NCBI GenBank assembly: GCA_937925605.1
Contig: CALALV010000138.1
Location: 1-64,000, forward strand
DNA: 64,000 bases
DNA from: an uncultured Woeseia sp.
Lineage (GTDB): Bacteria; Pseudomonadota; Gammaproteobacteria; Steroidobacterales; Woeseiaceae
Reading direction: 5' to 3'
A program made the translations under genes and the position numbers. The notes beneath the pieces were generated by a model. The model was not told the DNA's origin and ran no database searches. It saw only the letters and a list, made by a program, of their open reading frames with translations. Below, piece by piece: positions 40,703 through 49,694 of this stretch (position 1 is the stretch's first letter; the number at the start of each line of letters is the position of its first letter).

Positions 40703-43155
40703 AAGGTGTCGGGCTTATTTTCCCGCAACCGCTCCTTTGCCAACGCGAAGCGCGCCCCAAGCCGCGGCGTCGCAGTTACCCCGTAGGCCTCGCTCGCCAG
40801 CGCCTCGCCGGCGTCGATTGCGCGCAGCAGGTCAGCGGCAGCAATTGCCGCCGCATCGGCCTCCACACTCCCCACCTCCCCAATCCAAACCGGCGAAGAA
40901 TGCACAAACTGATCATCCGTCATCCCGACCCGTTCAACCCCACTCCCATGCCCCCGAGCCGCCACCCAGCCGCCCTCCGGCAACTCCACGGTCCCTTCAT
41001 AACGCCGTGACTCCCCGGCCCCGATCCCGTCGAATCGCTGCACGACCTCCCCGTTAACGACGATCTCCACGTTCAACACCGGCTCCGCACTGTGCAGCTC
41101 GATGCTCCAGGGCTGAGTCCCTGACTCCACTACATCCCCCGGCCGCTTCCTGTCGCCCACCTCGAACAGCAACGCCGGCCCCCGCGTCACGAACGTCCGC
41201 CCGGCCCGCACCAGCTCCAGCATCGTGTCGTAATCCCGCGGCCCGTCGCCGACCTCCGCGTACAGCCGCGCCGTGCCCAGCGCCGGCGCGCGCTGGAAAT
41301 CGCTCATCATGTCGGTGCCCGCGGTCGCGATCACCGGCCGGCCGATGTTCAGCAGTCGGTACCACAGCTCGGCCGTGCCGAGCGGGCTGGTCCACGCGCA
41401 GACGATCTCCAGGCCGACGCCGTCGTCCAGTATCGCGTCCGACACGAACTCGAGCGGGATCGGGTTGGCCTCGAGATCTTCGAACGGGTCCTGCGCGAGG
41501 CCGACCGGGTGCACGTAGGTCGGCAGGATGCCGTTCGCTCTTGCGAACGCGATCGCCTCGCCGTTCGAGCGGTCCGCGCTGCCGAACTGCGGCGTGCCCG
41601 GGCCGAAGTACCACGGGTGGAACGCGCGCTTCGCGTTGATCATGCCGATGTGCCCGTGAAAGTGTGAGCGCACCTCCTGGCCCATGCGCGCCGTGTAGCC
41701 GTCGGCATCTTTCGCCTCGTCGCCCAGCAGCGGCTCGTCGATCAGCCGGTCGTAGCGGTTCCACGCCATCGGCGCGAGATGGTCGATCTCCTCGCCGCGC
41801 ATCAGCGGCAGCGCGTCGGCGAGCGCCATGCGCACGTTGCCGTCCGCGTTCAGGTGCACGTGCAGGTCGGCGGATGCGTAGCCCGCCGCGCGCGCATCCC
41901 AAAGCGACTCGATCGTCAGCTCGGCTTCTGCCTCCCGCCCGCCGCGCACGGTCACCTGCGCCGTCACCGAGCGCGACATCGGCCCGCGCACCGCGTACAC
42001 CTCGTAGCGCCCGGCCGGCACGTCCAGTGCGATCTCGCCGTCGCTGTAGAAATAGTGGTAGCCCGAGAACGGGTCGAAGTACGTCGGCCCCTCCGTCGAT
42101 GCGAACTTGTGCCCGTCGCGGCGCAGCAGCGCGAGCCGCGCCGGGCTTGCCTCGCCGTTCTCGTACCGCGTGCGGATCACGACGCGGCCGGTGCGCTCGG
42201 CCCAGCGCCAGTCCGCGATCTCGACTTCCTCGACGTCGCCGCCGACGGTCGGCACGCGCATCAGCCGGAACTGCTGCCGGTCATCGGCCGTCACGAAGTA
42301 CACCGTCTCGCCGTCGGCGCTGAACGCGGGCATCAGCGCATGCGCGCCCGGCCCGGTGAGCTGGCGCCGCGAGATCGGGTCGTCGATGTCGGCAATAATC
42401 AAGTGATACTCGTCACCCCGCGGCTCCGTGACCGCCAGCGAGCGCTCGACCGGGTGCACGTCGAAGCCGATCGCGAGCGCCAGGTTGCCGGGCCGCGCGA
42501 TCTCGTCCGTGCCGGCGATGAAATCCCGCACCCGGATGTTGCGCTGCGGGTAGCTGCCGTGCAGGTACGCGAGCGAGCGCCCGTCGGCCAGCCGCCGTGC
42601 GCTGCGCTCGACTTGGTCAAGCTCGGTGAGCTGCTCGTCCGTGCCGGCCGCGAGATGCTGCCGCCACAGCTCGAGCACGCCGCTGCGCGCGGACGTGTAA
42701 TAGAGAGTCGTGCCGTCGGCAGAGAACTCCGGGTCGAGCTCGATGCCGTCGCTGTCGATCACCGTCTCGTCGCCGCCGTCCATGTCGCGCACGACGATCT
42801 GCGTGTCCCAACCGTCGTCCCGCACGAACGCGAGCCGCCCGCCGTCCGCGGACCAGCGCGGCCGCGCGTCGATGTCCGGCCCGTCGGTCAGCTGCGTGGC
42901 AACGCCCGTCTCGAGATCCAGCAACCACAGCCACCCCTGCGCCGCGAAGGCGAGCGTCCTGCCGTCCGGCGACGACGCCGGGTCCACCGGCCCGGCGGAC
43001 AGGAACGGCATCTCGTGCTGTTCGAGGTAGACGTGGTGGCTGAAGTCGCCGACCTTCGGGTAGCGGTGTTCCCAGCCGGCGTGGGTGGTGGCGGCGAGGA
43101 GTAACCAGGCCGGCAGAGCGGCAGCGGCCAGCCGCCACGCGTTCGGTGTGCGCAT
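40699..43155 (-). CDS. Exported PD40 propeller - CehA/McbA-type metallohydrolase
   Basis: An 818-residue protein from ATG 43155 with AAGGAG before it and a signal peptide ending TTHAG. Residues about 30-330 hold WD40-like PD40 repeats of the TolB kind (ASSPDGRTLAFAA, RWSADGGRLAFVRDD, EFSADGTTLYYTS, AFSADGETVYFVT). A beta-sandwich comes next. From about 430 a PHP-like CehA domain has ADLHVHLN, HFHGHIGMINA, and GTDMMSD. The CehA/McbA family hydrolyses carbaryl-like esters or phosphoesters; the substrate here is unknown. Stand-alone gene. Confidence 0.85.
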   Translation of the reverse strand: MRTPNAWRLAAAALPAWLLLAATTHAGWEHRYPKVGDFSHHVYLEQHEMPFLSAGPVDPASSPDGRTLAFAAQGWLWLLDLETGVATQLTDGPDIDARPRWSADGGRLAFVRDDGWDTQIVVRDMDGGDETVIDSDGIELDPEFSADGTTLYYTSARSGVLELWRQHLAAGTDEQLTELDQVERSARRLADGRSLAYLHGSYPQRNIRVRDFIAGTDEIARPGNLALAIGFDVHPVERSLAVTEPRGDEYHLIIADIDDPISRRQLTGPGAHALMPAFSADGETVYFVTADDRQQFRLMRVPTVGGDVEEVEIADWRWAERTGRVVIRTRYENGEASPARLALLRRDGHKFASTEGPTYFDPFSGYHYFYSDGEIALDVPAGRYEVYAVRGPMSRSVTAQVTVRGGREAEAELTIESLWDARAAGYASADLHVHLNADGNVRMALADALPLMRGEEIDHLAPMAWNRYDRLIDEPLLGDEAKDADGYTARMGQEVRSHFHGHIGMINAKRAFHPWYFGPGTPQFGSADRSNGEAIAFARANGILPTYVHPVGLAQDPFEDLEANPIPLEFVSDAILDDGVGLEIVCAWTSPLGTAELWYRLLNIGRPVIATAGTDMMSDFQRAPALGTARLYAEVGDGPRDYDTMLELVRAGRTFVTRGPALLFEVGDRKRPGDVVESGTQPWSIELHSAEPVLNVEIVVNGEVVQRFDGIGAGESRRYEGTVELPEGGWVAARGHGSGVERVGMTDDQFVHSSPVWIGEVGSVEADAAAIAAADLLRAIDAGEALASEAYGVTATPRLGARFALAKERLRENKPDTF

Positions 43156-43246
43156 CGAGTCTCCTTCCGGCCTTACCGGCCTCTGCGCCAGTGTAGCGGC
43201 AACGCGGTACCCTTGCCGGGCCACCTTTGCCGGGTGCTGCGCCGGC

Positions 43247-44503
43247 TCAGCTCGACCACGCAGCGGCTTCGCGAACCCGTTCGATGTCCGGCTCGAAAGA
43301 ACACGCGCTCTCGGCGCGAGCGAGCGCCGCGCGTGACTGCCGCCGCGCCGCGGCGGCCAGGTCTTCGTCCGGCATTGCGGCGATCGCCCGCAGCGTTTTC
43401 TGCAGTCGTACCTGAACCTCGACGATGCCGGCGCCGTCCCGCGCGATCGCCCGGAACGCGTCGTCGATCATTTCGTCCCGCGACAGTTCGGGAACCAGCA
43501 CGCGGTCGTAACGGACGGACCCGTCCCCGTCGTCGTCGGGCGGTTCGGCGACGATGGCGAACAGCCGGATGAACGTGCCGAAGATGCCGATCGCGGTACC
43601 CGGGTCGTTCACGGCCGGCGAGAGCGCGCGGCACGCGATCTCGGACAGGGCGACGAGTGCAAAGCGGGGATCGTCGTCGAACACGCGGTGCTCGCCGATC
43701 TCGAACGCACTCGCGACGCCGGTGACGTCGATGGATTCCGGCGCATCGCCCTCGCCGTGCAGGCAGGCGAGCGGTCGGCCCGGCGCCGCGAAATAGCCCG
43801 GGACGGCTTGCAGGCTGATGCGTATGCCGTGCCGGCCGGCGATGTCCTGCAGTGCCTCGATGTTGACGTGCTGCACGTAGCCGATGGCATCGCCGTGGAC
43901 AGGGCGCCCGCGATCGAGCCCGGGCGGGATCGGCGCGCCGCCGAGCCGGCGATTGCCGCGGTTTCGGCGAAACGCCTCGGCGCCTGCCGCGGCGACCTTT
44001 TCGACCGTGGTGCCAATCCGCCCCAGCCGGGCAATCCAGTCGACCCAGCGCACGAAGGTCACGATGACGAAGGCGAGGACCACGACGGTCATCGAGAACA
44101 GCACGAACAGCCCGTTCTTGTCGTAGTAGCCGTTCTTCAGCGCAACCAGCGCGACGAAGGTGAAGATGAAAGCGCCGAGAAACGTCGATAGTGCATTCTG
44201 CGACAGGTCGTCAGCGACCAGCAGCGAGAAAGCTCGCGGCGTGGCCGTGCTGCTCGCCGAGGCATAGGCCGAGACCATCGAGGTCACGGCCAGCGTCGCG
44301 ATGACGAGCATGCTGCCGGCGGTGATCGCGAGCAGCGTTTCGATCGAATCGGGGGCGATTTCCGGAATCCTGCCGTCGACCGGGATTCCGTCGGCGGCTT
44401 TCGCGACGAACGCAGCAGCAACGGACAGCAGAGAAAGCAGGAGCGGCCGCACCCAGAGGCGTTCCCGGAGCCGCTTGGCGATAAATTCGAGTCGATTCCA
44501 CAT
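43247..44503 (-). CDS. DUF2254 family membrane protein
   Basis: A 418-residue protein with four N-terminal helices (about 18-36, 60-82, 105-124, 130-155), the family segment AITAGSMLVIATLAVTSMVS, and a soluble C-terminal half with YVQHVNIEALQDIAGRHGI, FALVALSEIACRALSPAVND and PGTAIGIF. These are diagnostic of DUF2254, of unknown function. Stand-alone gene. Confidence 0.9.
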   Translation of the reverse strand: MWNRLEFIAKRLRERLWVRPLLLSLLSVAAAFVAKAADGIPVDGRIPEIAPDSIETLLAITAGSMLVIATLAVTSMVSAYASASSTATPRAFSLLVADDLSQNALSTFLGAFIFTFVALVALKNGYYDKNGLFVLFSMTVVVLAFVIVTFVRWVDWIARLGRIGTTVEKVAAAGAEAFRRNRGNRRLGGAPIPPGLDRGRPVHGDAIGYVQHVNIEALQDIAGRHGIRISLQAVPGYFAAPGRPLACLHGEGDAPESIDVTGVASAFEIGEHRVFDDDPRFALVALSEIACRALSPAVNDPGTAIGIFGTFIRLFAIVAEPPDDDGDGSVRYDRVLVPELSRDEMIDDAFRAIARDGAGIVEVQVRLQKTLRAIAAMPDEDLAAAARRQSRAALARAESACSFEPDIERVREAAAWSS

Positions 44504-44650
44504 GATCGTATCCGGCCCTCACTCGACCGCGCGTCGCTGCCGCGGACGGACCCCTGCCCTTGTACCGCCTCGGGTCCGCCGTGGCCAGCACAACCGTGCC
44601 GCCGCGTTCTCGCCCGCAGGGACGCCAGCCGCAGCCGCTGCTTCGACACC

Positions 44651-44956
44651 ATGAACGAGCTGGTCGCGACCTGCGAGAAGACTTCGGCCGGCGGCGACGA
44701 CGACGACGACGAAAGGCCGGTCGCGGACGCACGCGCCATCGGCGACGCGCTGTCGGCGGAGCAGCCGAAGCCGCGCTACCTCGTCGCGTCCGACCCGCTC
44801 GACGCCGAATCGGCGATCCGCGCGGCGATCCGGGAGCTCGCGAGCCTGAAGCACGACGCCGAGCACAGCGTCAGTCGCGAGCAGCTATTGGCCTGGATCG
44901 ACGAAGCCGAAGAGCAGCTAGAGGCAGGCGCAGCACACATGCCGATCAACGAGTAG
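44651..44956 (+). CDS. Small acidic protein of unknown function
   Basis: A 101-residue ORF with strong GC at third codon positions. It has an acidic run (GDDDDDE) and then AIGDALSAEQPKPRYLVASD followed by a helical end. The PKPRYLVA stretch resembles the C-terminal part of some short-chain dehydrogenases, so this could be a fused remnant, but the Rossmann part is absent. No good ribosome-binding site. Doubtful as an expressed gene. Confidence 0.4.
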   Translation: MNELVATCEKTSAGGDDDDDERPVADARAIGDALSAEQPKPRYLVASDPLDAESAIRAAIRELASLKHDAEHSVSREQLLAWIDEAEEQLEAGAAHMPINE

Positions 44957-45170
44957 GGACGAGCCGCGGCGGCGCGGACGTTCCGGGATCGTGGAAGTGG
45001 ACGCCAGGAATCCTTGGCCGCTGCGTCAGGCGGCAGCACGGAAACCTGTGCCAGCGATCGGCCGCCTTCCTGCCGAAACCGGACATTGAGCCAGACTACC
45101 GGCCGAAGGCCGCTACGGACCCAAACCAACAGGTCACCAGAACTACCGTACCTCATGCATCAACAGGCTC

Positions 45171-45587
45171 ATGGACGCGAACGAACGTGTAGAAAAGGTG
45201 GCTCGATGATCAAAACGTGATGATCGCATTATCGCCGCTGGAGTATGTGGTTCTCACGCACGAGGAGAAGCCAGACCTGATTCGGATGTGGATTTGTCTA
45301 TTTTGACATCCGACCCTGACTCTCCCTTGGCAGGGTGCTCGTGGATAACCGGAATTGGCTCAGATGCACGCGTGGAAGGGACAGTGGAAGACAATAACCT
45401 GGCGCAATCGATGCGGGTCTTCTGCGGAGAAACGAAGGCTGAGTTTGGTATTACGGATCAAGCATGGATGACTCTGCCGATCGATCATGGAACTGCGGGC
45501 GTCATGCATGATGGATTGCGGATAGTCTACGATCCTGCAGCACGACTTGAGAGAGCGGTTGCCTACGCTGCGTCATTGTCTCGGTGA
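45171..45587 (+). pseudogene. Nucleotidyltransferase-domain gene interrupted by one TGA
   Basis: Reading from ATG 45171, codons 1-12 (MDANERVEKVAR) are followed by TGA at 45207-45209. The same frame then stays open to the TGA at 45585-45587: SKRDDRIIAAGVCGSHARGE then ARPDSDVDLSILTSDPD. GSHARGEARPDSDVDL is the GSx9-10DxD catalytic signature of MNT/kanamycin-type nucleotidyltransferases. A single TGG-to-TGA change (Trp) would explain the break. Length (138 residues if whole) fits a minimal nucleotidyltransferase. Possible restart at GTG 45288 would omit the GS motif, so no active product is expected unless TGA is read through. The region is less GC-rich than its neighbours. Confidence 0.75.
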
Positions 45588-45729
45588 CGGCTTCTGGCCG
45601 GAACCGCTCGCCCGGACTTTCTGAGGTAGACTGACAGCAGCGGCCCCGAAGCCGCACCCGGCAACCTGAGGCGCAGAGACAGGCTGGTCTTGTTCGCTAT
45701 TCCACGCAACTTCGGGCAGTGAGTGCAGT

Positions 45730-46203
45730 GTGACGGATTGTCAGCCCTTTGAACTGGAAATCCGGCCGGCCGTGCCAGAAGACGCTGCCGAGTGCGTGGC
45801 TGTACGGGGGAAGACCCGACAGAATGCTGCTTCGGAAGAATGGCTACGCTCGATCGGCATCACGACGGAATCGTGGGCAGAGAACATTCGTTCTGGGACG
45901 CTTCCGGGTCAAGTTTGTATCGTTGATGGTCGAATAGTCGGCTTCTGCTTTGGTGTGATTGAAACCGGAGAGATACAGGTCATTGCACTGCTGCCTGATT
46001 TCGAGGGATACGGTATTGGCCGGGAATTGCTGGACAAGACGATAAAGGAACTGGCGAAACGCGGGCACGCCCGGGTGTTTCTCAGCTGCAATCCAGATCC
46101 GGAAAGCAGGTCGCACGGTTTCTACAGGCACCTGGGATGGCGTTCGACAGGAAACTTCGACAAGTTTGGGGACGAGATCCTCGAGTTTTTCATCGCGCCA
46201 TAG
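45730..46203 (+). CDS. GNAT family N-acetyltransferase
   Basis: A 157-residue protein, GTG start at 45730. Order of motifs: EIRPAVPEDAAECVAVRG, IVDGRIVGFCFGVIETGEIQ, VIALLPDFEGYGIGRELLDK (acetyl-CoA loop GYGIG) and a final YRHLGWRSTGNF. Substrate unknown. It lies 142 bp after the broken nucleotidyltransferase gene and shares with it a short downstream motif. Codon use is less GC-rich than the surrounding genes, suggesting transfer. Confidence 0.88.
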   Translation: MTDCQPFELEIRPAVPEDAAECVAVRGKTRQNAASEEWLRSIGITTESWAENIRSGTLPGQVCIVDGRIVGFCFGVIETGEIQVIALLPDFEGYGIGRELLDKTIKELAKRGHARVFLSCNPDPESRSHGFYRHLGWRSTGNFDKFGDEILEFFIAP

Positions 46204-46406
46204 TCTTTCAGAGTGACGGCTCCTGGCCGAACGCGGCGCCTCGCAATTCAGAAATTGCGGTGTGTTCGATGACCGCCGTCAAGAAAAGCAGGCATCCAGA
46301 CTTGTGTTGAATGCCGCCTGACAATGCGCTGGACCCGCCCCTCGCCCCAGCCCGACTTGTGCTGCCGCTCCAGGCGGTCTTCGTCAAGTACGCGTGAGCC
46401 TGGACG

Positions 46407-47123
46407 TTATCCCGCCATCGATCCCACGTAGTACGCCACGTTCGCCAGCCCGTGCGCCAGCACCGGGAACAGCAAACTGCCGCTGTGAAACCGCAGCCAC
46501 CCGCCGGCAACGCTGCCGATGAACGGGAACAGCGCGGACAGCCCGTCGAACGAAAACCCGCCGCCCCCGTAGCCGAGGCCGTGCCAGGTGCCGAAGACCA
46601 GCGCGGTCACGAAGATGATCCCCCACGGCATCCCCGGCTCTGCGTTCCGGCCGCGCAGCAGCCCCAGCAGTATCGCCGGCGCAATGCCGCGGTACACCAG
46701 TTCCTCGGACAGCCCCGGCATCGTGGCCTGGAACAGGTACGTCTCCACGTCCGCGGCCCCCGGCTGGAACACCCAGCCGAGCGCAAAGCCCCAGACGCCG
46801 AACAGGACGAGCGCGACGAGCGACGTGCCGACATTCCGCTGCTGCAAGGTCAGCCCGGCGGCGGCCGGTCTGATCCCGAGCGAGAACAGCACCGCCATCG
46901 ACAGCAGCAGGCTGTACAGCTTGCCCGACCAGTTCCACCCGCCGCCGATGACGTCGAACGTCGCGGAGACCGACGGCAGGCCGGTGACGAGGTCGTCGAG
47001 CCCGAGGTACGCCGCGCACAGCAGCGCGGAGGCGAAACTCACGCGCCGATCGATGCGGCTCAGCGCGGCGCACAGCAGGGCGGCGATCGCGGCGAACGCC
47101 AGCGCGAAAATAACGGCATTCAT
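46407..47123 (-). CDS. CPBP family intramembrane glutamic endopeptidase
   Basis: A 238-residue membrane protein from ATG 47123 (the frame is open upstream but without family similarity). It has about seven helices and the CPBP motifs EELVYRG (EExxxR), FGTWHGLGYG (motif 2 His) and HGLANVAYY (HxxxN). Such Rce1-like proteases cut within the membrane; target unknown. Divergent from the HNH endonuclease gene. Confidence 0.9.
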   Translation of the reverse strand: MNAVIFALAFAAIAALLCAALSRIDRRVSFASALLCAAYLGLDDLVTGLPSVSATFDVIGGGWNWSGKLYSLLLSMAVLFSLGIRPAAAGLTLQQRNVGTSLVALVLFGVWGFALGWVFQPGAADVETYLFQATMPGLSEELVYRGIAPAILLGLLRGRNAEPGMPWGIIFVTALVFGTWHGLGYGGGGFSFDGLSALFPFIGSVAGGWLRFHSGSLLFPVLAHGLANVAYYVGSMAG

Positions 47124-47307
47124 GCGGCGTGTCTCTTCATGCAGCCACCGGTGCAAGAGCATAGGACAACGGATGCCGGCCGGTCGCGAACAACGCGGCG
47201 ACCGGCCGAATAAAGCGGTCAGATATGGCCAAATAACTCTCTGAAATTGATGGTAAATCGGGTAGAATACTGGATAAATACACAGCCCTGTTTTCCCGGA
47301 GCCAGCC

Positions 47308-48897
47308 ATGTCCGCAGCCGCCCGCCCGACCTGCGTCCGCAGCAGCGAGAAGTACCGGAAGAGCGACGAAATGGCCGCCCGCATCACGGAGCTCTACGCC
47401 TACATCACCGCGGCCGATTACCAGTTCCTCGTGCTCGTCGCCGAGTTCGACAGGCACGGCTACTGGGAGCTCGGCGGCATCCGCTCCTGCGCGCACTGGC
47501 TGAACTGGCAGTGCGGCATCGGCATGAACGCGGCGCGCGAAAAGGTCCGCGTCGCGCGCGCATTGGAGGCGCTGCCGAAAATCAGCAAGGCCTTCGCGCG
47601 CGGCGAGATCTCCTACTCGAAGGTGCGGGCCATGACCCGCGTGGCGAACGCCGATAACGAGGATTACCTGCTGCACTTCGCCCGTCACGGCACCGCGTAC
47701 CACGTCGAGAAGCTCGTCGCGGGTTTTCGCAGGGCAAAACGCCTGCAGGCCGCCGAAGGGCAGAACGTGCGCCGGCACCGCGAGGTCGCGACCCGCTGGG
47801 ACGACGACGGCTGCCTCGTCGTCACGGCCCGGCTGCCGGCCGAGCAGGGCGCCGTGCTCCTGAAAGCGCTGGAACTCGGCGTCGATCGCCAGTTCGACGC
47901 GGAGCGTGAGACGAAAGACACCACTGCTGATCCAGTCTATTTCGCCGCGGACGCCACGGACACCACGGACGCCGCTGCCGCCGCTGCCGCCGCGGACCCC
48001 GCGGGCGCCGCAGAAACGTCGAACCCGGCAAAACCAACGCACGCGATGCGCCGCGCCGACGCGCTGGCCGAGATGGCGGAGGCCTATCTTGCGCACGAGG
48101 CGCCGAAGGGGTCTGCCGGCGACCGTTACCAGGTGGTCGTGCACGTTACCGCGGAAACGCCCGGCGCCGGTGCGGCACCGGCGCCGGATGTGTCGCGCCC
48201 GGAGCAGGACCCCCGCGTTGCCGCGGAAACGGCCGTCACCGACAGGCTGCCCGGCCCGGGCACGCCGCGCCTCGACAGCCGCACGCCCGTTTCCGCGGAA
48301 ACAGCCGTCACCGGCTTGCTTCCCGGCCCGGGCATGCCGCGCCTCGACGGGGGCCCACGCGTTTCCGCGGAAACGTCGCGGCGCATCGGCTGCGACAGCG
48401 CCATCGTGCCGATGTTCAGGAATATCAGGGGCGAACCGCTGTCCGTCGGCCGCAAGACCCGCGCCATCCCGCCGCCGATACTGCGCGCGCTGTGGGTCCG
48501 CGACGGCGGCTGCCGTTTCCCGGGCTGCACCAACGCGCGCTTTGCCGACGGCCACCACGTAAAGCACTGGGCCGACGGCGGCGAGACCCGCCTCGACAAC
48601 CTCGTGCTGCTGTGCCGGCACCATCACGGCCTCGTGCACGAGGGCGGCTTCGCCTGCGAGCGCAATCGCCAGGGCCACGTGGTGTTCAGATCCCCCCGCG
48701 GAAACGTCATTCCTGACGCCTTCGAGCTGACAGCGCCGGCGGCGGTGCGTGAACCAGTGGCCTGGCTCGCGGGCGAGTTCGACTGCGAACACATCGACGC
48801 GCAGACCTGCGTGACGAAGTGGCAGGGCGAGCGCTGCGACTGGGACATGGCAGTCGGACACTTCTTCGACGGCCTGTCCTCGGCACCGCCGCCGTGA
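47308..48897 (+). CDS. DUF222 / HNH endonuclease with internal 24-residue repeats
   Basis: A 529-residue protein. The N-terminal 200 residues are DUF222 (13E12 type): CAHWLNWQCGIGMNAAREKV and LARGEISYSKVRAMTR-like segments. The C-terminal part has the HNH nuclease: CRFPGCTNARFADGHHVKHW, DNLVLLCRHHHGLVHEGG. In between lies a low-complexity linker with three tandem 24-residue units (see repeat feature). Genes of this kind are often multi-copy and linked to mobile DNA. Starts 184 bp from the divergent CPBP gene. Confidence 0.92.
   Translation: MSAAARPTCVRSSEKYRKSDEMAARITELYAYITAADYQFLVLVAEFDRHGYWELGGIRSCAHWLNWQCGIGMNAAREKVRVARALEALPKISKAFARGEISYSKVRAMTRVANADNEDYLLHFARHGTAYHVEKLVAGFRRAKRLQAAEGQNVRRHREVATRWDDDGCLVVTARLPAEQGAVLLKALELGVDRQFDAERETKDTTADPVYFAADATDTTDAAAAAAAADPAGAAETSNPAKPTHAMRRADALAEMAEAYLAHEAPKGSAGDRYQVVVHVTAETPGAGAAPAPDVSRPEQDPRVAAETAVTDRLPGPGTPRLDSRTPVSAETAVTGLLPGPGMPRLDGGPRVSAETSRRIGCDSAIVPMFRNIRGEPLSVGRKTRAIPPPILRALWVRDGGCRFPGCTNARFADGHHVKHWADGGETRLDNLVLLCRHHHGLVHEGGFACERNRQGHVVFRSPRGNVIPDAFELTAPAAVREPVAWLAGEFDCEHIDAQTCVTKWQGERCDWDMAVGHFFDGLSSAPPP
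48149..48364 (+). repeat. Three tandem 72-bp units inside the HNH endonuclease gene
   Basis: Each unit begins with CCGCGGAAAC; the copies start at 48149, 48221, 48293 and a partial fourth at 48365, exactly 72 bp apart. Units two and three both encode TAVTxxLPGPGxPRLD followed by VSAE-like ends; unit one has diverged. The units keep the reading frame (24 codons). Confidence 0.8.
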
Positions 48898-48909
48898 CAA
48901 CATGCGGGG

Positions 48910-49464
48910 ATGGCCGACATTCGTAGCGACGACGTCCTCCGCTTCTGGTTCGAGGAAATCGAGCAGCGCCGCTGGTTCAAGTCGGACCCGGCGTTCGACC
49001 GCGAACTGGAGACACGCTTCGGTGCGTTGCTCGCCCGCGCGAAGCGCGGCGAACTCGACCACTGGTGCGCAACGCCGCGCGGCCGCCTCGCGCTGATCGT
49101 CGTGCTCGACCAGTTCTCGCGGAATATCCATCGCGACACCGCGGAGGCTTTCGCGGCCGACGACAAGGCCCTGCAGCTCACGCTCGACGGCCTCGAAGCG
49201 GGCGACGACCGGCAACTTTCCCTGGCCGAGCGCTCCTTCTTCTACCTGCCGCTGCGCCACGCCGAGGACCTCGACATGCAGCGCCTCGGCCTCGAGAAAA
49301 CCCGCGGGCTGAACGCCGCCGGCTACGGCAGCGACAAGTACGCGCTGAACCACCTCGAGATCATCGAGCGCTTCGGCCGCTTCCCGCATCGCAACGCGGC
49401 GCTCGGGCGCAGCAATACCGCGGAGGAAGAAGCTTACCTGGCGAGCGGCGACCGCGGCTTCTAG
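48910..49464 (+). CDS. DUF924 family protein
   Basis: A 184-residue helical protein. It matches the DUF924 pattern throughout: DDVLRFWFEEIEQRRWFKSD at the start, LALIVVLDQFSRNIHRDT, FFYLPLRHAEDLDMQ, and a final FGRFPHRNAALGRSNTAEE. These TPR-like proteins have no known function. Starts 12 bp after the HNH gene stop. Confidence 0.93.
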   Translation: MADIRSDDVLRFWFEEIEQRRWFKSDPAFDRELETRFGALLARAKRGELDHWCATPRGRLALIVVLDQFSRNIHRDTAEAFAADDKALQLTLDGLEAGDDRQLSLAERSFFYLPLRHAEDLDMQRLGLEKTRGLNAAGYGSDKYALNHLEIIERFGRFPHRNAALGRSNTAEEEAYLASGDRGF

Positions 49465-49484
49465 CGACGGGGCCCGCGCGAGCG

Positions 49485-49511
49485 CTTGCCCGCCTGGGTC
49501 GTGCGGGCAAG
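49485..49511 (+). terminator. Hairpin after the DUF924 gene
   Basis: CTTGCCCGC, a 9-base loop, then GCGGGCAAG: a perfect 9-bp stem 20 bases after the stop codon at 49464. No U-run follows, so termination is only suggested. Confidence 0.4.
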
Positions 49512-49694
49512 GGTACGGTCGAAGAAGCCCCGGCGCTGCAGCGGCAGCTCGGAGAGGATTTCAGCCTTCTCACCGTCACGCGCGGCGGCCTCGCCAGCGG
49601 TCACTGCATGCGCCGTACGCCGCAGCTGCTCGCGATGCCCGACGATGTCGGCCGGCTGGTCGATGCGCTGCAGCGGTTGGTCCAGAATACCTAG
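49512..49694 (+). pseudogene. Possible C-terminal remnant of a PLP aminotransferase-like gene
   Basis: This stretch reads in one frame to TAG at 49692 with LLTVTRGGLASGHCMRRTPQ then LLAMPDDVGRLVDALQRLV. The order of a small beta strand, an Arg-x-x-Pro and a helix with DDVGRLVDAL recalls the end of class V aminotransferases. No start codon or upstream body is present. It could be a chance frame in GC-rich DNA. It overlaps the end of the convergent oxidase gene by 4 bp. Confidence 0.25.

Noticed and set aside
45288..45587. Stand-alone 99-residue protein starting at GTG 45288
   Set aside because: It is the 3' part of the nucleotidyltransferase frame and lacks the GS motif just upstream, so it is better treated as part of the broken gene.
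45580..46410. Integron attC sites after the nucleotidyltransferase and GNAT genes
   Set aside because: No RYYYAAC/GTTRRRY pair with the right spacing was found; only a shared 19-20 nt motif.
47247..47268. TTGATG and TAGAAT as a promoter for the HNH gene
   Set aside because: The spacer is only 10 bp, too short for sigma-70.
47137..49389. 750-codon minus-strand frame over the HNH and DUF924 genes
   Set aside because: Spans two well-supported genes and the gap between them in antisense; no start context or domain.
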